The position numbers and the translations under genes are program-made. Below are positions 1-8,185 of a stretch of 64,000 nt of DNA, piece after piece (positions within the stretch are counted from its first letter, which is position 1; every line of letters starts with the position of its first letter). The notes under the pieces were generated by a model that had not been told where the DNA came from, made no database searches, and saw only the letters and a program-made list of their open reading frames with translations. This DNA is from Methylovirgula sp. 4M-Z18. Lineage in GTDB: Bacteria; Pseudomonadota; Alphaproteobacteria; Rhizobiales; Beijerinckiaceae. The stretch covers positions 2,952,874 through 3,016,873 of the forward strand of contig NZ_CP149574.1 in NCBI RefSeq assembly GCF_037890675.1, given 5' to 3'.

Positions 1-209
1 TGCTTCTGCTGTCGCTGCTGGCCGGCGCCATTCTGACCTGGCTCGATATTTCGCCGGGCCAATTGCTGTCCAAGGTCGAGCATATGCTCGTGAGCCTGTG
101 GGGCATGGGATTTGGCGCCTTGCGCGAGATTTTGCACTATATTGTCGCCGGTGCCATCATCGTCGTGCCCGTCTGGTTCGTCTTGCGCCTTCTGAATTTG
201 CGCAAGTAG
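1..209 (+). CDS. C-terminal fragment of small membrane protein, DUF6460-like
   Basis: The reading frame is open from the window edge (first full codon at base 3) to TAG at 207-209, giving about 68 residues. It shows an N-terminal hydrophobic stretch, a short amphipathic part (LDISPGQLLSKVEHML), and a second hydrophobic helix ending in VPVWFVLRLLNLRK. This layout fits the small two-helix DUF6460 membrane proteins common in Hyphomicrobiales, in which a Leu-Asp-Pro/Ser-like linker joins the helices. The start lies outside the window and no function is known. The family call rests on pattern similarity only. A palindromic repeat follows the stop directly. Confidence 0.5.
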   Translation, partial: LLLSLLAGAILTWLDISPGQLLSKVEHMLVSLWGMGFGALREILHYIVAGAIIVVPVWFVLRLLNLRK

Positions 210-248
210 AGCATTTTCCAGAAAAGTTGTGCGACTTTTCGGTTAAGA
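210..248. repeat. Interspersed palindromic repeat A, copy 1
   Basis: GCATTTTCCAGAAAAGTTGT followed by GCGACTTTTCGGTTAAGA lies right after the upstream stop codon. The same block, inverted, occurs at 8116-8163, and a diverged copy at 49208-49256. The core pairs AAAAGT with ACTTTT around a short spacer, so the RNA can fold. It is an intergenic repeat, possibly acting as a transcript end. Confidence 0.6.
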
Positions 249-348
249 ACCGAAGGTCCGCGCAGCAAAACCGCTACCTATTGAACCTCAGATTATCGAA
301 ATGCCGTAGCCATATTATGGTTGATATCCATTCGAAATGAGGGCTTGA

Positions 349-765
349 ATGAACGGCGCCGAAAATAAAGGTTCTGCGAACGACGAGGCATATGTAAATG
401 CTTACTACTATTTTCACAATGCTTTGGTAATTCTTGCCGAAAACGCTGAAGTTCAGTGTCAAAAAATGGGCTATTTTAATGTAGCTTGGGAACTTAAAAA
501 TGACGTCATCAGCAACGGCTATGCCATTTTAGATACAATTGATCCAATATTATCGGCGCAACAAATGGATCATCTGACGCGACTTCTTGAGAGCGTAGCT
601 GACATACCAGATTCTAGTGTAAATGTAGAAAATTCAAAAGAGGCTCATCTGCGTGCAATGCGCTGTCCTCGTTGGATTCCGTTACGAGCACAAGCCAAAC
701 AGTTACTTTGTCTTTTGGAGGCGGAGACCGATCGAGTTAATGCTATTCTTGGCGTAAATCGTTAG
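349..765 (+). CDS. Hypothetical protein with atypical composition
   Basis: This 138-residue protein is not one I recognise. ATG at 349 follows a GAGGGC sequence at a plausible spacing. It is predicted to be largely helical, with aromatic runs near the N terminus (NAYYYFHNAL) and three scattered cysteines, and no signal peptide or membrane segment. Its codons are A/T-rich (AAT, AAA, TTT, GTA are frequent), unlike the GC-rich, GC3-biased genes around it, which suggests recent acquisition. It sits alone between a repeat and a hairpin and shares no operon with the catabolic genes downstream. An orphan or immunity-type gene is possible, but nothing here proves it. Confidence 0.6.
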   Translation: MNGAENKGSANDEAYVNAYYYFHNALVILAENAEVQCQKMGYFNVAWELKNDVISNGYAILDTIDPILSAQQMDHLTRLLESVADIPDSSVNVENSKEAHLRAMRCPRWIPLRAQAKQLLCLLEAETDRVNAILGVNR

Positions 766-820
766 TGACTTAGCCTTGCCAGTAAAGGTCGCGACAGGGA
801 TGCGCCACGGCAAAGAGTTG

Positions 821-857
821 GAGCAATTTTGCGTTTCTAAAAGAACACAAATTGCTC
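821..857. terminator. Inverted repeat / possible terminator
   Basis: GAGCAATTT at 821-829 is matched by AAATTGCTC at 849-857, giving 9-bp arms around a 19-base loop. It lies between the stop at 765 and the promoter at 880. It could end the transcript of the 349-765 gene, but it lacks a clear T tract and may instead be another repeat unit. Confidence 0.4.
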
Positions 858-879
858 TAGGCGCCGCCGCGATCCTTGC

Positions 880-922
880 TTGACAAATCCGGCGATCGGC
901 TCAACATTCGTACACGAACGTT
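880..922 (+). promoter_or_regulatory. Predicted promoter with overlapping operator for the heterocycle operon
   Basis: TTGACA at 880-885 is followed after exactly 17 bases by AACATT at 903-908, a good -35 and a fair -10. An inverted repeat covers the -10 and predicted start point: AACATTCGT (903-911), AC, ACGAACGTT (914-922), 9-bp arms with one mismatch. The core TTCGTACACGAA resembles TTTGTACACAAA in front of the enamidase gene at 14855-14870. A repressor bound here would block RNA polymerase. The MarR protein encoded at 13054 is the natural candidate, by inference. Confidence 0.6.
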
Positions 923-928
923 TTTCCG

Positions 929-1819
929 GTGTCCGTGAGCATGCAGATCGCGTCGCAACGCAGTGGACCAAACGCACCCTATTTTCGCCCCCGCACGCTT
1001 GCCGAGGCGCTCGACCTGCTCGCCGACACGAAGGGGCGCGTTCTTGCCGGCGGCACCGATTTTTATCCGCAATTGGGCGACCGGCCGGTCACGTTTCCGG
1101 TGATCGACATCACCGGCATTGCCGATTTGCGCGGCGTCACGGTCAGCGAGACGCATATTCGCGTCGGCGCTTGCGTCACCTGGAGCGAGATTGTCGCGAG
1201 CGATCTGCCCGAGGCCTGCCGTGCCCTACAATTGGCGGCGCGCGAGGTCGGCGCACGTCAGATCCAGAATGCCGGCACCGTCGCCGGCAATCTGTGCAAT
1301 GCGTCGCCCGCCGCCGACGGCGTGCCGCCGCTGCTGGCGCTGAATGCGGAAGTCGAAATGACCGCCCCGGAGGGCATCTCGCGCATCCCGCTCAGCGATT
1401 TCATCGTCGGCTACCGCAAGACCTGTTTGCCGCCCGGCGCACTCGTGACGGCCGTCGTCATTCCGCGTGATATTGCCGGGCCGTCGAGCTTCCTCAAACT
1501 CGGCGCGCGCACCTCTCTCGTGATTTCCATCGCGATGGTCGCGGCGATCGTCGAGACGGATGCACAGAACACGATCACGCAAGCGCGCATCGCGGTCGGC
1601 GCCTGCTCGGCCGTGGCGCAACGGCTGTTCGCCGCCGAAGCGGCATTGCGCGGCCAATCCTTCGCGCCGGGCTTCAGCCGCGCCGTGCTTGCGGATCATC
1701 TGGCGGAGCTGACGCCGATCGACGATCTGCGCGCCACCTCTACCTATCGACAAGAGGCGGCGCTGATCCTCGTGCGCCGCACCCTCGAAGCCTGCCTCGC
1801 GGAGCGGCATGATGCTTGA
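929..1819 (+). CDS. Molybdenum hydroxylase, FAD-binding (medium) subunit
   Basis: This 296-residue protein matches the CoxM / XdhB-type FAD subunit of xanthine dehydrogenase-family enzymes, at the usual length. It shows the first flavin motif (VLAGGTDFYPQL, about residues 39-50), the second (AGTVAGNLCNASPAAD, about 115-130), and a C-terminal CO_deh_flav_C-like region. It should pass electrons from the Fe-S clusters to the acceptor. The start shown is GTG at 929; ATG at 941 is an alternative, and neither has a strong ribosome site. It overlaps the next gene by 11 bp, so translation is probably coupled. From context the enzyme hydroxylates an N-heterocycle such as nicotinate. Confidence 0.88.
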   Translation: MSVSMQIASQRSGPNAPYFRPRTLAEALDLLADTKGRVLAGGTDFYPQLGDRPVTFPVIDITGIADLRGVTVSETHIRVGACVTWSEIVASDLPEACRALQLAAREVGARQIQNAGTVAGNLCNASPAADGVPPLLALNAEVEMTAPEGISRIPLSDFIVGYRKTCLPPGALVTAVVIPRDIAGPSSFLKLGARTSLVISIAMVAAIVETDAQNTITQARIAVGACSAVAQRLFAAEAALRGQSFAPGFSRAVLADHLAELTPIDDLRATSTYRQEAALILVRRTLEACLAERHDA

Positions 1820-4571
1820 ACGCGCCGTGCATCCGACCCTGAGCTTCACGCTGAACGGCGACGCGATCACGCTCGACACGGCCCCCGCGAAGCGCCTCAG
1901 CAAAGTGCTGCGCGAAGAGTGCGGATTGACCGGCACCAAGGTCGGATGCGACGCGGGCGATTGCGGCGCCTGCACCGTCCTGATCAACGGCGAAGCCATC
2001 TGCGCTTGTCTCACCGCCGCTGGCCAGGCTGAAGGCCGCACAATCGTCACCGTCGAAGGCCTGAAGAACAATGTGCCGGCCGCCGCCGGCCTCGCGGACT
2101 CGTTTCTGCGCCACGGCGCCGCGCAGTGCGGAATTTGTACCCCCGCCATGTTGATGGCCGCGAGCGCTCTGCTCGCCCGCGTGGCCGAGCCCGATGAAGC
2201 GCAAGTGCAGGAAGCGATCGCCGGCGTGCTCTGCCGCTGCACCGGCTATCGCAAAATCATCGACGCGATACTCGATGCGGGCCGCAGCGCCGCGCCGCAG
2301 CCGGTTGCATCGGGCGCCGCCGTCGGCGCGCGCGTTCCGCGCCTTGACGGACAGCGAAAGGTTGGCGGCACGGATCTTTTCGGCGCCGACGACATTCCCG
2401 GTGATGCCTTGCTGCTGCGCGCGATCCGCAGCCCGCACCATCGCGCCCGCTTCCGCTTCGGCGACCTTGAGCGCTATGCCGCGCGTCATCCCGGCATCGT
2501 CCGTATTTTCACCGCTACCGACGTGCCGGGCGAAAATTGCTATGGCGTGATCCCGCCGCTGGCCGACCAGCCGGTCTTTGCCGTGCACGAAACGCGCTTT
2601 CGCGGCGAAGCGGTCGCCGCCGTCGTCGGCCAGCGCGAGAGTATCGAGGCGCTCGATCTCGCCGACTTCCCGATCGCGTGGGAGGAGCTGCCAGCCCATA
2701 TCGCCACCGCCGATGCGGTCGCGCCGGACGCCGCGCTGGTGCACGCGCATCGCGCGGAAAACATTCTGGTACGCGGCCGCGTGGTGCGCGGCCATGTCGA
2801 CGAGGCCTTGGCGGAGGCCGATGCGATCGCCGAGGGCGAGTTCGAGACGGGCTTCGTCGAACACGCCTATATCGAACCGGAGGCGGGTTTTGCCCGCCGC
2901 GTCGGCGACCGCATCGAAGTGCAGGCCTGCACCCAATCGCCCTATATGGACCGCGACGACATCGCCCGGATTCTCAGCCTATCTCCCGACGCTGTGCGGA
3001 TCTTGCCGACGGCGGTGGGTGGCGGTTTCGGCTCGAAGCTCGATCTGTCGGTGCAGCCCTTCATCGCCGTGGCGGCATGGCATCTTCCCTACCCGGTCTA
3101 CATGATCTACTCCCGCCAGGAATCGATTATGACGACGACCAAGCGCCACCCCTCGATGATGCGCGCACGGGCCGGTGCGGACAAGACCGGCAAGCTTATC
3201 GGCCTCGACTTCCATGCGGATTTCAACACCGGCGCCTATGCCTCCTGGGGGCCGACAGTCGCCAACCGCGTTCCCGTGCATGCCTCCGGCCCCTATTACG
3301 TCCCGCATTACCGCGCGTTGAGCCGGGCCGTGCACACCCATCTCGTGCCGGCTGGCGCCTTTCGTGGGTTCGGCGTGCCGCAAGCCTCGATCGCGCAGGA
3401 GCAGCTTTACGACGAGCTTGCCGAAAAGCTTGGGCTCGATCGCCTCGAATTTCGCATTACCAATGCCCTGCGCGCTGACCAGCCGACTGTGACCGGGCAG
3501 GTTCTTGGCGCCGGCGTCGGCATCCGCGCCTGTTTCGAGGCGCTGCGTCCGCATTGGCGCCGCGCGCATGATCACGCGAAGGCCTTCAACACGAAAACGG
3601 ACGGCACGCGCCGGCGCGGCGTCGGCGTCGCCGGCATGTGGTACGGCTGCGGCAACACCTCGCTCGCCAATCCTTCGACAATCCGCGTGGCGCTGAAAGC
3701 CGATGGGCGCATCGCGCTGCATCAGGGCGCGGTCGATATCGGCCAGGGTTCGAATACGGTGATCCCGCAAATCTGCGCCGATGCGCTGGGGGCCCCGCTC
3801 GCTCTCTTCGATCTCATCGGCCCTGACACCGATATCACCCCCGATGCGGGCAAGACCTCGGCGTCGCGCCAGACCTTTGTCACCGGCAAGGCGGCGCAAC
3901 TCGCCGGCCTCGATTTGCGCCAGACCATCGCGCGCCTCGCCAATGCGCGCGAGGACGCGCACCTGTCGTTCCAAGGCGACGCGATCGAGGTGCGCGACCA
4001 TGACCATGTGAGCACACTGCAGCTCGATCAATTGCCGCGCGACGAACGTGGCTATGTCCTAATCGGCGAAGCGACGTTCGATCCGCCGACGAGCCCGCTC
4101 GATGCGGACGGCCAGGGCGATCCTTATGCGCTGTATGGCTTTGGCGCGCATATGGCCGAGGTCGAAGTCGATATGGAACTCGGCCGCGTGCGCGTGCTGA
4201 AAATCACCGCCGCCCATGATGTCGGCCGCGCCATTAACCCGACCCTCATCGAGGGCCAGGTGGAGGGCGGCGCGGCGCAAGGGCTGGGGCTGGCGCTGAT
4301 GGAAGAATTCCATCCGGGCCGCGGCGAGAGTTTGCACGATTATCTCATCCCCACCGTGGGCGACATGCCGCCGGTCGAAACGATCCTGATCGAGGATGCT
4401 TCGCCCGTCGGTCCGTTCGGCGCGAAAGGCATTGGCGAGCAGGCGCTGATCCCGACAGCGCCGGCGATTCTCAACGGCATTTACGACGCCGCGGGCGTTC
4501 GCATCCGCAAGGTTCCGGCAACCCCGGACCGCGTCCGCGCTGCAATTCAAAAGAAAGAAGGTCGGCCATGA
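1809..4571 (+). CDS. Molybdenum hydroxylase, fused [2Fe-2S] and Mo-cofactor subunits
   Basis: The 920-residue protein joins a CoxS-like Fe-S domain (about 1-160) to a CoxL/XdhB-like Mo domain (about 175-920). Plant-type cluster ligands are C47, C52, C55 and C67; the second cluster uses C107, C110, C142 and C144 (QCGIC, CRCTGY). The Mo part shows GGGFGSK, GAFRGFG, DIGQGSN and GAKGIGE near the C terminus, the last holding the catalytic glutamate of the family. The two parts are separate proteins in many members, so the fusion is a family variant. In E. barkeri, nicotinate dehydrogenase makes 6-hydroxynicotinate; the reductase gene that overlaps this stop codon (ATGA) supports a similar substrate. 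The exact substrate remains inferred. Confidence 0.88.
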   Translation: MMLERAVHPTLSFTLNGDAITLDTAPAKRLSKVLREECGLTGTKVGCDAGDCGACTVLINGEAICACLTAAGQAEGRTIVTVEGLKNNVPAAAGLADSFLRHGAAQCGICTPAMLMAASALLARVAEPDEAQVQEAIAGVLCRCTGYRKIIDAILDAGRSAAPQPVASGAAVGARVPRLDGQRKVGGTDLFGADDIPGDALLLRAIRSPHHRARFRFGDLERYAARHPGIVRIFTATDVPGENCYGVIPPLADQPVFAVHETRFRGEAVAAVVGQRESIEALDLADFPIAWEELPAHIATADAVAPDAALVHAHRAENILVRGRVVRGHVDEALAEADAIAEGEFETGFVEHAYIEPEAGFARRVGDRIEVQACTQSPYMDRDDIARILSLSPDAVRILPTAVGGGFGSKLDLSVQPFIAVAAWHLPYPVYMIYSRQESIMTTTKRHPSMMRARAGADKTGKLIGLDFHADFNTGAYASWGPTVANRVPVHASGPYYVPHYRALSRAVHTHLVPAGAFRGFGVPQASIAQEQLYDELAEKLGLDRLEFRITNALRADQPTVTGQVLGAGVGIRACFEALRPHWRRAHDHAKAFNTKTDGTRRRGVGVAGMWYGCGNTSLANPSTIRVALKADGRIALHQGAVDIGQGSNTVIPQICADALGAPLALFDLIGPDTDITPDAGKTSASRQTFVTGKAAQLAGLDLRQTIARLANAREDAHLSFQGDAIEVRDHDHVSTLQLDQLPRDERGYVLIGEATFDPPTSPLDADGQGDPYALYGFGAHMAEVEVDMELGRVRVLKITAAHDVGRAINPTLIEGQVEGGAAQGLGLALMEEFHPGRGESLHDYLIPTVGDMPPVETILIEDASPVGPFGAKGIGEQALIPTAPAILNGIYDAAGVRIRKVPATPDRVRAAIQKKEGRP

Positions 4572-6040
4572 ACATGGTGACGCCTCCGGCAAAAGACGAC
4601 AAGATCCGCTGCGATGCATGCCCGGTCATGTGCTACATCAAACCTGGCATGATGGGCGCGTGCGACCGCTATGCCAATCATGACGGCGAATTGGTGCGGC
4701 TCGATCCGCATGTCATTCTCGACCGCACGGTCGAACAGGGCGGCAAATTGGTGCCGTTTCACGCCAGCAGCGATTGGGACGGCAAATTGGTGCACGGATC
4801 CGAGACATTTGTGACCGCCATCGGCGCCGGCACCACCTATCCCGACTACAAGCCCGCCCCCTTCATCGTCTCGTCGACGGTCGACGGCGTCGATATGGTG
4901 ACGGTCGTCACCGAAGGCATTTTCAGCTATTGCGGCGTGAAGATAAAGATCGACACCGACCGCTTTCTCGGTCCGGAACGCAATCTCGTCCGTGCCGACG
5001 GCGAACCGGTCGGCCATGTGACGACGGGCGAATATGGCTCGCAGATGCTTACCCTCGGCGGTGTGCATCATCTGACCGGCGGCAGCAAAAAAGAGGGGCG
5101 CGTCACCTGTGAAACTCTGCTCGACCTAGCCAATGGCAAGGCGGTGGAACTGCAGATTGATGACGGTGCGAAAGTCGTGGTGCAGGCCGGCAAGGCGCCG
5201 ATCGTCAATGACGTGCAGGAGCACCTGATGCGCGTCGGCTGCGGCTCGGCGACGATCGGCATGTTCGCCAAGCAATGGCACGGCAAGGTCGATGAGGTGG
5301 TGGTGGTCGACGACCATATCACCGGTGTGCTGTCGGAACATCAGGCCGGCAAGATGCTCGGCATCCCGGAAACCGGCATCAAGATGAAGGGCCGGCGCTC
5401 CACACCGGGCCGCTATTTCCAGGTGGCCGAACCGGGTACGGGCTGGGGCGGTACTAATATTTCCGATCCGCTCACGATTCTGGCGCCGTTCGATGCCAAA
5501 GTGGCGAAGCCCGGTTTGCGGCTGCTGATGGTGTCGACGACCGGCGAGCATTACGGCTATTACGAGCTCGACGAAGCACTGCGGCCGGTGGAAAAAGACC
5601 TGCCGCCCAATCTGCGTCAATCGGTCGAGCGGATTCAGGAGAATTGCGAGCCCGCGCTCTGCACCGTGCTGTTCATGGGCGGCGCCGGTGGATCGCTGCG
5701 CGCTGGCGTGACCGAAAATCCGGTGGGTCTGACACAATCGGTCAAGAAGGCGCTCACCCATGTCACCTGCGGCGGCGCGCCGGTCTATGTCTGGCCCGGC
5801 GGCGGCATCACCTTCATGGTCGATGTGACGCGCGTGCCGGAAAATGCCTTCGGCTATGTCCCGACCCCGGCCCTGGTCGCGCCAATCGAATTTACCCTGC
5901 CGCTCGCAGATTATGCAGCGCTCGGCGGCCATATGGACCATGTCCGGCCGCTCTCGTCGCTGGCGGACGGGAACAAGCTGGCCCACCAGCGCGGCAACGT
6001 GCGGGTGACGACGCAAAATGCGGAGAGCACGCCCAAATGA
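4568..6040 (+). CDS. 6-hydroxynicotinate reductase homologue (Fe-S flavoprotein)
   Basis: This 490-residue protein resembles Hnr of Eubacterium barkeri, which reduces 6-hydroxynicotinate to 1,4,5,6-tetrahydro-6-oxonicotinate. The N terminus carries a cysteine cluster (C15-x2-C18-x3-C22-x9-C32) suited to a [4Fe-4S] centre. Further cysteines are C122, C181, C225, C360, C365 and C401. The characterised enzyme holds one [2Fe-2S], two [4Fe-4S] clusters and covalent flavin. A short GSAT motif at residues 226-229 recalls the SGAT flavinylation sites used by ApbE-type transferases. The gene overlaps both neighbours by ATGA junctions, in order after the hydroxylase. Start ATG is at 4568; there is no signal peptide, so it is cytoplasmic. 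Confidence 0.8.
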   Translation: MNMVTPPAKDDKIRCDACPVMCYIKPGMMGACDRYANHDGELVRLDPHVILDRTVEQGGKLVPFHASSDWDGKLVHGSETFVTAIGAGTTYPDYKPAPFIVSSTVDGVDMVTVVTEGIFSYCGVKIKIDTDRFLGPERNLVRADGEPVGHVTTGEYGSQMLTLGGVHHLTGGSKKEGRVTCETLLDLANGKAVELQIDDGAKVVVQAGKAPIVNDVQEHLMRVGCGSATIGMFAKQWHGKVDEVVVVDDHITGVLSEHQAGKMLGIPETGIKMKGRRSTPGRYFQVAEPGTGWGGTNISDPLTILAPFDAKVAKPGLRLLMVSTTGEHYGYYELDEALRPVEKDLPPNLRQSVERIQENCEPALCTVLFMGGAGGSLRAGVTENPVGLTQSVKKALTHVTCGGAPVYVWPGGGITFMVDVTRVPENAFGYVPTPALVAPIEFTLPLADYAALGGHMDHVRPLSSLADGNKLAHQRGNVRVTTQNAESTPK

Positions 6041-6951
6041 CTGCGCGCCGTGCGCATATCGCCCTTCTGCCCGACGGGCGGCGCCTGCACCTGCAGGATG
6101 GGCCGATCGACCTGATCGTCGAGGCCTATGGCGATGCGCAAGCGGTGACAGCGGCCTATCGCGCAGCGGCGGCTCGCTTCGAGGGTCTTCTCGATGCGCT
6201 GTGCCTCGAATTGCCGCGCCTGCGTTCGGACGCCCGCACGGCGGCCCCGCTGGAGCACCCGGTTGCCAAACGCATGCTCGCGGCGGTCCTGCCTTTTGCC
6301 GCTGAGACTTTCATTACGCCCATGGCGGCGGTCGCCGGCGCAGTCGCGCAGGAGATCTTGCACGCGATGCTGCAAGCCGCGCCCTTGCGCAAAGCCTATG
6401 TAAATAACGGCGGCGACATTGCTCTGCATCTGACGGGCGGCGAGACTTTCGACATCGGCCTCGTCGATAGGCCTGGCCGGCCGAGCCTGTTCGGCAAGGC
6501 GACATTGCATGCGCATGACCCCGCGCGTGGCATCGCGACCAGCGGCGCCCATGGCCGCAGTTTCTCGCTCGGCATTGCCGATGCGGTGACGGTGCTGGCG
6601 CACACCGCAGCTGAGGCGGATGCGGCGGCGACAATCATCGCCAATGCCATCGACTTGCCTGGTCACCCAGCGATCGCGCGCGTCCCGGCTTGCGAGCTGC
6701 AGCCGGATTCCGATCTCGGCACGCGCCTCGTGACGCGGCATGTCGGTGCGTTGAGCGACAGCGATATTGCGCGCGCACTCGAAGCCGGTGCGCGCTGCGC
6801 ACGCGATCTTCTCGCACGGGGCCTTATTGTCGCCGCGGCCCTGCATCTGCAGGGCGAGACAAGAAGTGTTGAAGATCGCGACGTTGCGCCCGCGCGCGTC
6901 GGCTATTCCCGCCATCAAACCAGTGGAAGATCCGCCTCATGCCCGATGTAG
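6037..6951 (+). CDS. UPF0280 family protein (ApbE-like fold)
   Basis: The 304-residue protein fits UPF0280, a family related to the FMN transferase ApbE but of unproven function. Visible features are the acidic start (LEHPVAKRMLAAV), the central YVNNGGDIALHL strand-turn, and GIATSGAHGRSFSLGIADAVTVLA, which matches the ApbE-like TSG...G...D.VTV region that binds Mg-FAD in true ApbE proteins. ATG at 6037 overlaps the reductase stop. Its own end overlaps the next start by 13 bp. It sits directly after a reductase family known to carry covalent flavin, so a flavin-attachment role is a reasonable but untested inference. Confidence 0.8.
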   Translation: MTARRAHIALLPDGRRLHLQDGPIDLIVEAYGDAQAVTAAYRAAAARFEGLLDALCLELPRLRSDARTAAPLEHPVAKRMLAAVLPFAAETFITPMAAVAGAVAQEILHAMLQAAPLRKAYVNNGGDIALHLTGGETFDIGLVDRPGRPSLFGKATLHAHDPARGIATSGAHGRSFSLGIADAVTVLAHTAAEADAAATIIANAIDLPGHPAIARVPACELQPDSDLGTRLVTRHVGALSDSDIARALEAGARCARDLLARGLIVAAALHLQGETRSVEDRDVAPARVGYSRHQTSGRSASCPM

Positions 6952-7523
6952 AAGTGCGCAAACAGATTGTCACCGTCGAGGAGATCTATCACGAGGGCGG
7001 TCCCGTGGCGCGCGTGCCGCTCAAGCGCGGCGCCATCTTGAGCGTCATCCGCAATCCGTTCGCGGGCCGCTACGTAGAGGAAATCGCCGATTACATGAAG
7101 GAGCTCGAGCCGCTCGGGATCGACATGGCGAACAGATTGGTCGCGGCGCTGGGCGTCGCAGCGAGCGCCATCGAAGGCTATGGCAAAGGCGCGATCGTCG
7201 GCGTGGCGGGCGAACTCGAACATGGCGCACTGTGGCATGTGCCGGGCGGCTACGCCATGCGCGCGGCTCTCGGAGACGCCAAGGCGATTGTCCCCTCCGC
7301 CAAGAAGGTCGGTGGGCCGGGCACGCGGCTCGACGTGCCGGTGACGCATATCAACGCCTCTTACGTCCGCAGCCATTTCGATGCGATGGAAGTGGGCGTA
7401 CCGGACGGGCCGCGTGCCGACGAGATGGCGCTCGTGTTGGTGATGACGACGGGCCCGCGCATTCACGCCCGCGTCGGCGGCCTCAAGGCTTCGGAGATCA
7501 AAGGTCTGGACGGTTTGAGATGA
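6939..7523 (+). CDS. AA_synth (DUF1185) family protein, paralogue 1
   Basis: This 194-residue protein belongs to PF06684, 'amino acid synthesis' proteins. Structures of the family show a Bacillus chorismate mutase-like fold, but no reaction is established. Shared blocks with the next gene include IRNPFAGRY (about residues 35-43), GYGKGAIVG, ELEHGA, and the pair THINASYVRSHFDAMEV and GLKASEIKG near the C terminus. It lies in a tight operon with the ring hydroxylase and reductase, so it probably acts on a ring-cleavage product or a late ring intermediate. That is inference from neighbourhood. Confidence 0.82.
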   Translation: MPDVEVRKQIVTVEEIYHEGGPVARVPLKRGAILSVIRNPFAGRYVEEIADYMKELEPLGIDMANRLVAALGVAASAIEGYGKGAIVGVAGELEHGALWHVPGGYAMRAALGDAKAIVPSAKKVGGPGTRLDVPVTHINASYVRSHFDAMEVGVPDGPRADEMALVLVMTTGPRIHARVGGLKASEIKGLDGLR

Positions 7524-8104
7524 GCGCCAAAATTCGCAAAATTGTCACCTTCGTCGAGGAAACTCACAGCGAGATGGGACAGGCCATCGTGCCGCCGACC
7601 CGCCGCGCCGCCGCCGTCGCCGTGATCGAGAACCCATTCGCCGGACGGTATGAAGCTGATCTCTCGCCGCTCATCGACATGAGCGAGGAACTCGGCGCGC
7701 TGCTCGCCGCCCGCGCTGTCGCAGCACTCGGGATCGAAGGCGCGAAGGCCGAAAGCTATGGCAAGGCGGCCGCGGTCGGCGAAAATGGCGAGCTCGAACA
7801 TGCCGCTGCTCTGCTGCACCCCAAACTCGGCACACCGATCCGCAAGGCGCTTGGCAAGGGCGCCGCGCTCATCCCTTCCTCGAAAAAGCGCGGCGGCCCT
7901 GGCGTCGTGCTGGACATTCCGCTCGGGCACAAGGATGCGGCCTATGTGCGCAGCCATTTCGACGGCATGGAGGTGCGCATTGCCGATGCGCCGCGCCCCA
8001 ACGAGATCATGCTGGCTGTCGCCGTCACCGACAGCGGGCGCCCGTTGCCGCGCGTCGGCGGCTTGACCAAAGATCAGATAAAAGGCGAGGATGGTTTGCG
8101 CTGA
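7520..8104 (+). CDS. AA_synth (DUF1185) family protein, paralogue 2
   Basis: This 194-residue protein is the same length as its upstream neighbour and clearly homologous: IENPFAGRY, SYGKAAAVG, ELEHAA, KDAAYVRSHFDGMEV and GLTKDQIKGEDGLR line up block by block. ATG at 7520 overlaps the previous stop as ATGA. The pair probably arose by tandem duplication. Conserved segments kept in both suggest a shared active site or a heteromeric complex, while diverged parts (for example PTRRAAAVA instead of PLKRGAILS) may change specificity. The function is unknown. An inverted copy of palindromic repeat A follows the stop. Confidence 0.82.
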   Translation: MSAKIRKIVTFVEETHSEMGQAIVPPTRRAAAVAVIENPFAGRYEADLSPLIDMSEELGALLAARAVAALGIEGAKAESYGKAAAVGENGELEHAAALLHPKLGTPIRKALGKGAALIPSSKKRGGPGVVLDIPLGHKDAAYVRSHFDGMEVRIADAPRPNEIMLAVAVTDSGRPLPRVGGLTKDQIKGEDGLR

Positions 8105-8115
8105 CTTTTGTTTTG

Positions 8116-8163
8116 TCGCATTTTCTTAACCGAAAAGTCGAACAACTTTTCTGGAAAATGCTC
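8116..8163. repeat. Interspersed palindromic repeat A, copy 2 (inverted)
   Basis: GTCGCATTTTCTTAACCGAA and then AAGTCGAACAACTTTTCTGG with AAAATGC is the reverse complement of the block at 210-248, slightly longer. It separates the enzyme genes from the transporter genes and may partly end transcription before the substrate-binding protein gene. Confidence 0.6.
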
Positions 8164-8185
8164 TGGGCGCGAGGGGAGAGGCTTG

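Noticed and set aside
5126-6016. Long minus-strand ORFs opposite the hydroxylase, reductase and UPF0280 genes
   Set aside because: They are Arg/Ala/Gly/His-rich and match no family; the plus-strand frames carry clear motifs and ATGA junctions.
8108-8185. Longer start for the periplasmic binding protein
   Set aside because: The extension is translated from repeat A and would bury the signal peptide; ATG 8186 has the ribosome site.
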